From Phyllobacterium sp. 628 (lineage in GTDB: Bacteria > Pseudomonadota > Alphaproteobacteria > Rhizobiales > Rhizobiaceae): a DNA stretch of 64,000 nt. Position 1 is the stretch's first letter. Every line of letters starts with the position of its first letter. Shown here one piece after another: positions 54,628-63,580 of the stretch. The notes under the pieces were generated by a model that made no database searches, had not been told where the DNA came from, and saw nothing but the letters and a program-made list of their open reading frames with translations. Location: assembly GCF_014189505.1 (NCBI RefSeq), contig NZ_CP050301.1:255501-319500 (forward strand), read 5' to 3'. The position numbers and the translations under genes are program-made.

Positions 54628-55800
54628 TTACTCCTTAGCCGCAGCGGCACGTTTTGCTGCGCGCACAACAAGATCATCACGGTGGATCATCGCCGAACGG
54701 GCATCATATCCAAGGATTGTAGCAATCTCATTGGTTTTTCGCCCGGCAATCTTTACGGCATCCGCCGCATCATAGGCAATAAGCCCGCGCGCAGCTTCAC
54801 GCCCGTCCGGTCCAACCACAGCAACCGTATCCCCGCGCATGAACTGGCCTGCAACCTCGCGCACACCAGCCGCCAGAAGCGACTTGCCGGATTTGAGCGC
54901 CACGAGTGCGCCCTCATCAATCACCAGCCGTCCTGCCGGTTCGAGATTGCCTGAAATCCACGTTTTCCACGCATTGACCGGATTGAGGCTCGGCTTGAAC
55001 AGCGTTGACCGTTCACCTGCATCGATAGCGGCCAACGGATTCATCCGCGTGCCGGAAGCAATGATCATTGCCGTGCCCGCCGCATTGGCGATCTTGCCGG
55101 CATCGAGCTTGGTCTTCATGCCGCCCCGCGAATATTCCGATGCGGCCGCTCCAGCCATGGCTTCGATTTCAGGCGTGATCGCTTCAACCACCGGCAGGAA
55201 CTGCGCATCGGGATTCTGATGCGGCGGCGCAGTATAAAGCCCGTCAATATCGGAGAGCAGAATGAGAAGATCAGCGCCCATCATCGTGGCGACGCGCGCC
55301 GCCAGCCGATCGTTGTCGCCGTAGCGGATTTCGGTGGTCGCCACCGTGTCATTCTCGTTGATGACCGGCACGGCTTTCAGCCGCAGCAGCGTACCGACTG
55401 TGGCACGCGCATTGAGATAGCGGCGGCGCTCTTCCGTGTCGGACAAGGTCAGGAGAATTTGCCCGGCGCGCAGTTCATGCCCACCCAGCACTTCGGAATA
55501 GGCCTTGGCAAGTTCAATCTGTCCTGCTGCTGCCGCCGCCTGGCTTTCTTCCAGCCGCAAAGCGCCCTTGGGCAAACCAAGCACCGTCCGGCCCAGCGCA
55601 ATGGCACCGGAGGAGACGATCATCACTTCGACACCAGCCTGCACCAGCTTCGCCACATCCGCGCCAAGACTTTCCAGCCAGTCACGCTTCAATCCCTTGG
55701 ACCGGTCCACCAGCAAGGCAGAACCGATCTTCACCACGATCCGGCGATAGCTGGAAAGTTTAAGGGTGCGATGGGAAGCGAAGTCATTCTGCGCGGTCAT
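54628..55800 (-). CDS. proB: Glutamate 5-kinase
   Basis: A 390-residue enzyme: amino acid kinase domain ([13 protein letters not shown] near residue 20, [13 protein letters not shown] near 57, [25 protein letters not shown] near 150, [15 protein letters not shown] near 223) followed by a C-terminal PUA domain (about 285-370). It makes gamma-glutamyl phosphate and is feedback-inhibited by proline in the family. The obgE stop is 7 bp upstream. Confidence 0.96.
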   Translation of the reverse strand: MTAQNDFASHRTLKLSSYRRIVVKIGSALLVDRSKGLKRDWLESLGADVAKLVQAGVEVMIVSSGAIALGRTVLGLPKGALRLEESQAAAAAGQIELAKAYSEVLGGHELRAGQILLTLSDTEERRRYLNARATVGTLLRLKAVPVINENDTVATTEIRYGDNDRLAARVATMMGADLLILLSDIDGLYTAPPHQNPDAQFLPVVEAITPEIEAMAGAAASEYSRGGMKTKLDAGKIANAAGTAMIIASGTRMNPLAAIDAGERSTLFKPSLNPVNAWKTWISGNLEPAGRLVIDEGALVALKSGKSLLAAGVREVAGQFMRGDTVAVVGPDGREAARGLIAYDAADAVKIAGRKTNEIATILGYDARSAMIHRDDLVVRAAKRAAAAKE

Positions 55801-55807
55801 ATCGGAC

Positions 55808-56848
<1,041 letters not shown>

Positions 56849-56895
56849 TCAGTCCTTTTTGATGTCCCGAGGCATTACAGGAAAATGCGCGGGAA

Positions 56896-56933
56896 GAAAA
56901 CTGGCCGTCGCAAGAGATCGCGGCGGCCAGTCG
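56896..56933 (-). terminator. Hairpin terminator downstream of the GNAT gene
   Basis: Stem ACTGGCCG/CGGCCAGT at 56900-56931, followed on the minus strand by TTTTCTTCC. It would separate the acetyltransferase from obgE, at least partly. Confidence 0.65.
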
Positions 56934-56936
56934 TAA

Positions 56937-57560
56937 TTATGTGTTCCAGCTGCGAAGCCCAATCCATGTCCGCCGGTCCAGCATGTAGCGTTCGACGGGC
57001 ACGTTACCGGCTGCGAGCGAATCCATCATGCCGGTGTTGGCATACTGGAACCCGCTTTTGTAAAGCACCCGCCGCGAACCGATGTTCGAAACCCGGCAGG
57101 ATGCATGCAGCTTTTCCACCTGCGTGGCACGGAACACCAGATCGACCAGCGCATGCGCCGTTTCAGTGGCATAGCCTTTGCCCCAATGCGGCTCACCCAG
57201 CCAGTAGCCGATTTCCAGCTCATCCTTGCGAGGCTCGTTTATCCGCATGTCCTTGCTGCGCCGGTAATTGATACCACAGCAGCCAATGAACGTTCCGGAT
57301 TGCGCGAGGGTAATGGCGTAGACGCATTTGCCGATCTCGCCCGCATTGGCGCGGCGCACGAAGTCCACCGCATGATCCTGTGTGTAGGGATGAGGCATGC
57401 GGGAAAGCATTTCCGCCACACGGGGATTGTCGGCGAGACGGGCAATTGCGTCAACGTCCTCGGTGTGCGGCGCGCGCAGGACCAGGCGTTCAGTCACGAG
57501 GACCGGACAGTCTATCAGGTCCAGTCTGTCTTCATCGTCTTCCAGTAATTCGGCAACCAT
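56937..57560 (-). CDS. GNAT family N-acetyltransferase (RimJ/RimL type)
   Basis: A 207-residue acetyltransferase. TERLVLRAPHTEDVDAIARLADNP lies near residue 20, IGYWLGEPHWGKGYATETAHALVDLVF (acetyl-CoA loop) near 120 and NIGSRRVLYKSGFQY near 162. The family acetylates protein N-termini, tRNA-linked or small-molecule amines; the substrate here is unknown. Start at MVAELLEDDEDR. Its place between rpmA and obgE is conserved in Rhizobiales. Confidence 0.87.
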   Translation of the reverse strand: MVAELLEDDEDRLDLIDCPVLVTERLVLRAPHTEDVDAIARLADNPRVAEMLSRMPHPYTQDHAVDFVRRANAGEIGKCVYAITLAQSGTFIGCCGINYRRSKDMRINEPRKDELEIGYWLGEPHWGKGYATETAHALVDLVFRATQVEKLHASCRVSNIGSRRVLYKSGFQYANTGMMDSLAAGNVPVERYMLDRRTWIGLRSWNT

Positions 57561-57580
57561 TTTGCTATCCTCCAGATGCG

Positions 57581-57614
57581 AAAGGGGAGATGGGTGGTAC
57601 CCCATCTCCCCTTT
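57581..57614 (-). terminator. Strong hairpin between rpmA and the GNAT gene
   Basis: Perfect 14-bp inverted repeat (AAAGGGGAGATGGG and its complement) around a 6-nt loop, 65 bp after rpmA and 20 bp before the GNAT start. On the minus strand it is followed by CGCATC rather than a T-run outside the stem, so it may be a partial terminator or an RNA processing signal. Confidence 0.6.
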
Positions 57615-57678
57615 GATCTTTGGCGGTTGCCATTTTTCACCGGGTCCGATGGGACGCCGGTGCTTTAAGCAGGACCAG

Positions 57679-57951
57679 CTATTCTGCTGCTTCGGCGATC
57701 GGGTTCACGATCGACACGAAACTACGGCCGTTGGCTTTGGTACGGAAAGAGACAACACCAGCTTCAAGAGCGAAGAGTGTATGATCCTTGCCGAGGCCAA
57801 CATTGACGCCGGGATGCCACTTGGTGCCGCGTTGACGCACGAGGATGTTGCCAGCAAGAACCTTCTCGCCGCCAAACTTCTTCACGCCAAGGCGCTTTGA
57901 TTCGGAATCACGACCGTTGCGTGATGAACCACCAGCTTTTTTGTGTGCCAT
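57679..57951 (-). CDS. rpmA: 50S ribosomal protein L27
   Basis: A 90-residue basic protein beginning [21 protein letters not shown] after the start Met, the L27 N-terminus that reaches the peptidyl transferase centre. Normal length. It follows rplU by 24 bp. Confidence 0.97.
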   Translation of the reverse strand: MAHKKAGGSSRNGRDSESKRLGVKKFGGEKVLAGNILVRQRGTKWHPGVNVGLGKDHTLFALEAGVVSFRTKANGRSFVSIVNPIAEAAE

Positions 57952-57975
57952 GGGATTACTCCTTTAAACCTGTTC

Positions 57976-58455
57976 TTACTCGCCCGAAGCGGGCTTCTCA
58001 GCCTTGGCAGCAGCCTTCTTCGGCGCAGCCTTGGCCTTTGGGGCGGCTTTGGTCTCGGTTGCTTCCACAACGGCAGCTTCCGCCTTCGGAGCAGGCTTCT
58101 TGTTGACCGGCTTTTCAGCGGCAGTCTTCGAAGGCTTGGCACCACCCGTCAGGATCTCGGCGATCCGGATCGTCGTCAGTTCCTGACGATGACCGCGCGT
58201 ACGCTTGGAGTTCTGGCGGCGGCGCTTCTTGAAAGCGATAACCTTGCGGGCCCGGCCCTGTTCAACGACTTCAGCTGTGACCAGCGCGCCGCCTACAGTT
58301 GGAGCACCGATCGTGGCGTCTGCACCGACACCAACCATCAGAACTTCAGCAAACTGAACGATATCACCGGCATTGCCGGCAACTTTTTCGACCTTCAGAA
58401 GGTCATTGGCGGCAACGCGATACTGCTTACCACCGGTCTTGATGACTGCGAACAT
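57976..58455 (-). CDS. rplU: 50S ribosomal protein L21 with long Ala/Lys tail
   Basis: A 159-residue L21, where the core protein is about 103. Residues 1-100 are canonical ([24 protein letters not shown], then [21 protein letters not shown]). From about residue 105 the chain becomes Ala/Lys/Pro-rich ([20 protein letters not shown] and [19 protein letters not shown]). Such tails on L21 occur in Rhizobiales; their role is unknown. First gene of the rplU-rpmA operon. Confidence 0.96.
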   Translation of the reverse strand: MFAVIKTGGKQYRVAANDLLKVEKVAGNAGDIVQFAEVLMVGVGADATIGAPTVGGALVTAEVVEQGRARKVIAFKKRRRQNSKRTRGHRQELTTIRIAEILTGGAKPSKTAAEKPVNKKPAPKAEAAVVEATETKAAPKAKAAPKKAAAKAEKPASGE

Positions 58456-58806
58456 TTTGTGCCCTTTCGGCGTTCGGTTCGGTTTTGTGCCGTTTGAAGG
58501 GCAATAACCGTCTTTTTGTCAGTCGTGACATATTAATCGAAAGGTGCTTTCAATCCTTGCAGAAATGGGCACCCAGACTCAAAAACAAACGGCGCGGAGA
58601 ATCCCCCACGCCAGTCGTCGGGCGCTTATAAGGTCAGCTTTATAACAGAGTCAAGAAATTTAACGCAAAATTGCTCTTGTATCCTTGCGCTTTGCCCGCT
58701 ATCTAGCGCGTCGCACGCTCAAGCCTGCCCTTCGGGGCATCGCGGCAACTGGCAGAGATTTCTCTTTGCCACTCTATTTCGGGGTCTTCAAGATGATCCC
58801 TTACGC
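58456..58806. other. Intergenic region between rplU and tRNA-Ser
   Basis: 351 bp that must hold the divergent promoters of rplU-rpmA and the tRNA. AT-rich near 58490-58560 and 58630-58680. No open frame is convincing and no L21 leader structure is obvious by eye. Confidence 0.4.
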
Positions 58807-58896
58807 GGAGAGGTGGCTGAGTGGTTGAAAGCACCGCACTCGAAATGCGGCATGGGGGCAACTCCATCGGGGGTTCAAATCCCTCCCTCTCCGCCA
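58807..58896 (+). tRNA. tRNA-Ser(CGA)
   Basis: Ninety bases folding as a class II tRNA. The acceptor stem is GGAGAGG/CCTCTCC with discriminator G and an encoded CCA. The D arm is GGCTGAGTGGTTGAAAGC, and the anticodon loop CTCGAAA has anticodon CGA for codon UCG. A long variable arm (GCATGGGGGCAACTCCATCG) precedes the T arm GGGGGTTCAAATCCC. The long variable arm identifies it as serine. It marks the boundary between the housekeeping run and the accessory region. Confidence 0.96.
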
Positions 58897-59090
58897 TTAT
58901 TCTTATCACGGCCGGCTGAACTAGCTGCAAAAGCATCCGATAAATAACCGAGCTACGGGCACTCAAAACACTTGGCCCTCTGCACAACGACAGATGGCAA
59001 GGGTGAAAAGTCCATTCGCGGGTAGTTAAAGGGCTTTTTACGGACAGATAAACACAGGCAATATCGAAACCAGATAGGGCGCGCCAACAC

Positions 59091-59893
59091 TCATTCCCTC
59101 AAATAGGGCACGCGAATGCGGAGAAATGGTTTCTCAACGAAAGTATAACTGAGCCATGCTAACGGCACGAACATTAGGAAACTTATAGCCGCCCAGGGTA
59201 GCGCAGCGTAGAAGTAGGAAATATCCATGATGCGCTCATTAACAAACCGCGCCATCCAAAAAACGAAGAAAAAGTGCAGCAAATAAATTGAGTACGAGCA
59301 TTGGCCAACGCGCGCCACAAACCCGGAAATCAGCCCATTTGTTGGTTTGAAGGTATTATCGTAATAAGCAATCAGTAAACTGTAGGCCAAGGCTTCAATT
59401 GTGGGTAGAATGATCCACAAAGCAGCAGGTGACGGGTATGTACCCATTTGAAGCATCCCGCCCATTCGATCGAAATGCCAGTAAAACAACAGAAATCCTA
59501 TCATTGCCACAGCAACACACCTGTGTTGCCCAACAACTCGACGCCGATACTGGAATGCCAATATCCCGAACAAAAATTGATCGATACGACCGATAATTGT
59601 CCAATATGCGAACCATTGGACACTTCCATCGCGATGATAAAGATACGCTCGACCAAGGATTGCCAAGGCAAGAATAACCAAGAGCAAGGCCGGGGAGCTA
59701 CGGCAGAAGAACAATAGCAATGGCAAAATCAGATAGAAATGTAGTTCGACCGTAATTGACCAACCACCATTAGGCAGGCTTGGTCCAATCACACCTTCTG
59801 TCAGTTGCTTTCCATAGGCCCACATGTCGCCACCTTCGAATAGCAGTTTGATCGCTACGATGACAATCACGAGGAAAAGTAATGGCAACAACC
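59091..59893 (-). pseudogene. O-acyltransferase (acyltransferase 3 family), C-terminal part, cut by IS
   Basis: About 267 residues of an OafA/YrhL-like membrane acyltransferase: hydrophobic segments throughout, NGGWSITVELHFYLILPLLLF (a family motif), SYSIYLLHFFFVFWMARF near the end and the terminal SYTFVEKPFLRIRVPYL. The N-terminal part lies at 60745-61012 on the far side of the IS. Joining the two across a single TA restores one frame of 356 residues (ATG CTT AGG TTG at the joint). These proteins acetylate or otherwise acylate surface polysaccharide. Confidence 0.9.
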
Positions 59894-60674
59894 TAGGAGG
59901 CGTTGACAAAGTGGCGCATCCACAGGCGGATTGAGACGATGTGGACGAAGCCGAGATAACTGTCGGCGGTTTTGTCGTATCGGGTTGCAAGCCTTCGAGC
60001 GTTTTTCAACTTGTTGAAGCAACGTTCGACCATGTTGCGCAGGGCATAGATAGCGGTATCGATGGGAAGCTGGACGAGCCTGTTGCGTTTGGTCGGCACC
60101 AAGGCGATACCACCGCGCTTTTCCATGTCCTGACGAATAAAATCGGCATCGTAACCCTTGTCAGCCAGTAGCACCTTTGGCGCGGGTCCGTCGGCGTCCA
60201 TAACGGGCATGTATCCCTTGAAGTCCGAGACTTCTCCGCTAGTCAGTGTGAAGGCTATGGGCAGGCCCATCGCATTGATACGGAGATGGATTTTGGTCGT
60301 AAAGCCACCTTTTGAGCGGCCAAGACCCTGACGCGGAGTCCCCCTTTAGCGCCGGCTGAACAATGATGTGCCCGGATGATTGTGCTGTCGATCATTTGCA
60401 GGCTGGGATTACCGTCACCACTTTCGTTAAAGGCCTCAAGCAGCACATCCCACAAGCCCGACAGTGTCCAGCGCCGGAACTGGCGGTAAACTGATGACCA
60501 TTTGCCAAAGTGTTCATGCAAGTCGCGCCAAGCGACACCTGTCCGTGCGATCCAAAATACCCCATCCAGAACAAGCCGGTGATCTCTTGGTCGTCGCCCA
60601 CTGCGAGCGCCTCGTTCAATCACAAATGGTTCCAGGCAGGCCCATTCCTCATCGCTCATCAAACCTCGGATCAA
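59893..60674 (-). CDS. IS5-family (IS427 group) transposase in two overlapping frames
   Basis: The first frame (60674 down to 60255, TTG start) holds the DUF4096 N-terminus (LMSDEEWACLEPFVIERG, RRPRDHRLVLDGVFWIARTG) and the first catalytic Asp in LQMIDSTIIRAHHC. The second frame (60270 down to 59893 as opened, continuous upstream) holds the second Asp in VLLADKGYDADFI and the Glu in MVERCFNKLKNARRLATRYDK. A -1 slip in the run AAAGGGGG near 60340-60347 joins them as AKGGTPRQGLGRSKGGFTTKIH-type sequence. The stop TAG is completed by target DNA at 59893-59895. Confidence 0.92.
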
Positions 60675-60744
60675 GATAACCTCCGTGAAAGCTACCTTGA
60701 ATCAAAACCTACGTGATTTGAAAACCCTCTTTGTCAACACGTCC
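59896..60744 (-). mobile_element. Insertion sequence, IS5 family / IS427 group, 849 bp
   Basis: Terminal inverted repeats GGAGGCGTTGACAAAGTGG (left end) and GGACGTGTTGACAAAGAGG (right end, read inward) match at 16 of 19 positions. The target duplication is TA (59894-59895 and 60745-60746). Size, two-frame transposase and TA target fit the IS427 group. It interrupts the acyltransferase gene and appears complete. Confidence 0.92.
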
Positions 60745-61012
60745 TAAGCATTCTTCTCAGGATGAACGCGGGATATCTAATGCTCCGACCATCTAGTATT
60801 TTGGCGAAAAGATAGCCGCTGAGAGTCATGAATAGCGCAACCCCGCTATGACCTTCGTCAAGGATTGCCAAAAAAAACAAAGAGGGAGAACCCTCAAATG
60901 GTACCGGGTAACCATTTGTAAAATGCAAAAAATGCCAGTTGAATACCATGAAGGCAGCAAGCGCTCTCATGTGATCCAATCGATTGTTGCGGGGTAAATC
61001 TGAGGAACTCAT
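60745..61012 (-). pseudogene. O-acyltransferase, N-terminal part, cut by IS
   Basis: The start MSSSDLPRNNRLDHMRALAAFMVFNWHF is a typical acyltransferase 3 N-terminus (RLDxxRALAA), then GHSGVALFMTLSGYLFAKIL, the conserved FMxLSGY motif. After LRRML the frame enters the IS and stops within a few codons. The remainder lies at 59091-59893. Confidence 0.9.
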
Positions 61013-61414
61013 TATTCGCCAATGGTGAGCAGTAATGCTGGAAGGTGTTCGACCGAAGCTACGCCTTCTAATCATACCGAGGTGCGATTGAACAGCGGAA
61101 TCCCTGGTGAACTAATACGCCACACAGGAAAGCTTTCCTTTACTCGAATGATGGTCAGATGAGATTTTCCCCGCGGTGTTCGCATCCAGCTTCATCTTCC
61201 GCAGCTTCAATTGCTTCCTTGGCTACAAGCCGTCAGCACTCAATATCGGCAGGTATGATTTTTCATTGATCAAAGGTAGTTCTGACAAGGTCAGCAACCT
61301 GAGACGGCGTGGAGTTGGTAATCACGATCTCGGCACCAAGCAAAAGATGATTGTTTCTGCCATATGAACGTGCGGGTTACACGTGCGGACGAATATCATC
61401 GGCGCTGTCGCATT
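61013..61414. other. Intergenic region with a possible gene remnant
   Basis: 402 bp between two minus-strand genes. A minus-strand stretch around 61270-61370 reads YGRNNHLLLGAEIVITNSTP, with no start codon, bounded by stops; it looks like a worn gene fragment but I cannot name it. No RNA or repeat is seen. Confidence 0.3.
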
Positions 61415-62137
61415 TTACGGTGAACCCAACAAATCAAGCACTACCGGCTGAAGATGATCCCGAAATGTCAAACACGACGGATAGACACCGGCAGCAACCC
61501 GATCCCGCCCAATAGTTTCCCATTGAGGACAATGAGGGAATGACCAGTCAAAAACTTGATGAATGATTGTCTCCCGATCGAGAGCCGTTTTATCCTGATC
61601 GAGGATGCGCCTTGCCTCTTCAGCGAGTGGCGTATAATTTTGGACCGCTCTGTTTTTACGCGCTTTTGCCTCATCATCGAGCCAAAATTCAGCATGGCGT
61701 TCACCTAGCACACCCGGAACTGCGGCAGAAAAATAAAGCTCCGCTCGCTTTTTGCGATTAATTAATCTTTTTTGGAGCGCTGTACCCATGGCGGCCGCCA
61801 GATCATGGATCGGATTATAACCGTCAACGGCATCTGCAACGATCTGATAATGTTCATATTCGGTCAAATCGCGCTCTATCTCTGCCAATATCGAATGGAA
61901 GAAAGTAAAGTTTTTCTCCTGCAGTGAACGATACCATACCTTGTCGGGAATACTTCCAAAAACCGCCCCGCTCAAACTACCGGAATCTTCGATAATTTGT
62001 CGTGAGAAGTGCGTACGCGACTTCTCCATGCCGCCTGAACCATCGGTCAATAAATATACAGTTGGCTTGTTCAACTCAAGCCAATGGTGAATTCTCAACT
62101 CATGGCCAGGATGCGCTAGAATAAGAATGTTTTTTAT
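61415..62137 (-). CDS. PIG-L-like deacetylase, abnormal start codon
   Basis: About 240 residues. The N-terminus KNILILAHPGHELRIHHWLE matches PIG-L/LmbE deacetylases, whose AHPxxE motif binds zinc; YLLTDGSGG follows. Reading this N-terminus requires starting upstream of any ATG, GTG or TTG in frame. ATA at 62137 stands exactly where ATG is expected, 7 bp after AAAAGGGGGG. The nearest in-frame conventional start (TTG 62098) would delete the zinc motif. Either ATG mutated to ATA, or a base is missing from the G6 tract (seven Gs would put ATG 62157 in frame). Probably deacetylates an amino sugar in surface-polysaccharide synthesis (inference). Confidence 0.75.
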   Translation of the reverse strand: MKNILILAHPGHELRIHHWLELNKPTVYLLTDGSGGMEKSRTHFSRQIIEDSGSLSGAVFGSIPDKVWYRSLQEKNFTFFHSILAEIERDLTEYEHYQIVADAVDGYNPIHDLAAAMGTALQKRLINRKKRAELYFSAAVPGVLGERHAEFWLDDEAKARKNRAVQNYTPLAEEARRILDQDKTALDRETIIHQVFDWSFPHCPQWETIGRDRVAAGVYPSCLTFRDHLQPVVLDLLGSP

Positions 62138-62197
62138 TTGTTTGCCCCCCTTTTCATACTAAAGCATTCTATCATTCGACAGTAAATCGGGGGAACT

Positions 62198-63580
62198 GTG
62201 GGATTGCGGGTATTAATTACAAATTTCATGCTGGCTGGAAACTCAGGGACAGAAAACGTCGTTGAGCTACTTGCTGACGCTCTCCGGAGCGCAGGACATG
62301 ATACAATGATTTTTGCTCCAACCATTGGAGAGCAAGCCAAGCGAATGGCCTATAGGGGACACAGAGTCTACGATCGCATTTCGCAAATTCACGACCGACC
62401 CGATGTTATCCACGCGCATCATATTTCAGCGTGCTTCATCGCAATGGCCAAGTTTCCTGATACACCTGTCGTATACACGTGCCATAGCGCTTTCTTCGAG
62501 ATTGAAGCTCCATTGTTTCACCCTCAAATCAAACGTTGGGTTGGGGTCGATGAGGCGTGCGAGGACAAATGCCTTGCCCGTGGCGTCCCGGAAGCGCAGT
62601 TGAGCGTAATCCTGAACTCTGTCGATCCGGCCCGGTTTAAGATGCGAGACGCATTACCGGAAAAGCCACAGCGTGCTTTGCTTCTGACAAAAAATACAGC
62701 TCACTTGCAGTCCGTCCGGGATGCCTGCAGCACATTTAATCTTCAACTGGATGAGCTCGGTCCTGCTGTCGGCAAGGTATCAACGAATCTTGCAAATGAA
62801 TTGCTGGGTTATGACATCGTTTTTGCAACTGCCAGAATGGCTCTTGAAGCGGCATTCGTCGGATGCGCTGTCGTGGTATGCGACGAACGGGGATTCGCGG
62901 GCTATCTTGCATCGTCAAATGTTAAGGACTGGCGAAAGAACAATTTTGGCGTTCGCCTGCTTAGACGTCCTACAACACGCGCGCTTATCACAGAGGCGAT
63001 CGAAAAATATGATGCTGCAGACGCATTCAAAGTAACTGCACATTTGAGAGAAACCGCGTCAACCGATGATTACGTGGCCGCCTATACATCCGTCTACGAA
63101 GCTGCAATCAGGTTAGCCAGCACGATAGATCCAGTTCAAATTGCAGATGCCAACGCCCGCTGGATGGAAGAGCTGATTGTCACCGGCGAAGAGCGCATAT
63201 GGTACAAGATCGCTTCCGAAATGTGCTGGATGCCAAGATATGAATCTGAATATTCCAGGATGAGTGAGAATATCTCGGCGCTTGTTTCTCACTCGGATGA
63301 AGCCACCAAGACAATATCAGCCCTATCCTCTCGAACGGCTCTCATTGTGGAGAGTTTATCTGCTGCGGCCGCTCAAACAAACCATGCTGTCGCTCAAATT
63401 GATTTTCTCTCCAGGCAAACGTCAGACCTGTCAAATGAACTCAACGCGATTCAAGATCACACGGCAAAATCGTACAATATTCTTTTCAATCTCAAACTTG
63501 CCTACCAGACATTGGTACCCTCCATATTCAGGAGGATGAATGCTGTCCGGCGGCAAAGAATATCGCGGGAAAAAGATTGA
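62198..63580 (+). CDS. Glycosyltransferase (GT4-like) with C-terminal coiled coil
   Basis: A 460-residue protein. Residues 1-90 form a Rossmann-like GT-B start (LRVLITNFMLAGNSGTENVVELLADALRSAGHDTMIFAP, DVIHAHHISA) and residues 200-245 a GT-B C-terminal half (ARMALEAAFVGCAVVVCDERG in the usual donor-site position). From about residue 350 the chain is a long helical stretch rich in Ser/Ala/Gln heptads (SENISALVSHSDEATKTISA onward), probably a coiled coil, ending in a basic helix. Start is GTG 62198 after GGGGGAA. Its stop overlaps the next ATG. Confidence 0.75.
   Translation: MGLRVLITNFMLAGNSGTENVVELLADALRSAGHDTMIFAPTIGEQAKRMAYRGHRVYDRISQIHDRPDVIHAHHISACFIAMAKFPDTPVVYTCHSAFFEIEAPLFHPQIKRWVGVDEACEDKCLARGVPEAQLSVILNSVDPARFKMRDALPEKPQRALLLTKNTAHLQSVRDACSTFNLQLDELGPAVGKVSTNLANELLGYDIVFATARMALEAAFVGCAVVVCDERGFAGYLASSNVKDWRKNNFGVRLLRRPTTRALITEAIEKYDAADAFKVTAHLRETASTDDYVAAYTSVYEAAIRLASTIDPVQIADANARWMEELIVTGEERIWYKIASEMCWMPRYESEYSRMSENISALVSHSDEATKTISALSSRTALIVESLSAAAAQTNHAVAQIDFLSRQTSDLSNELNAIQDHTAKSYNILFNLKLAYQTLVPSIFRRMNAVRRQRISREKD

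Noticed and set aside
58703..58987. Minus-strand open frame of 94 codons containing AEREGFEPPMELPPCR
   Set aside because: It is the antisense reading of tRNA-Ser(CGA), a well-known false gene call.
61176..61367. Plus-strand open frame of 63 codons in the gap near the acyltransferase
   Set aside because: No recognisable motif or ribosome-binding site; the opposite strand shows a more protein-like fragment.
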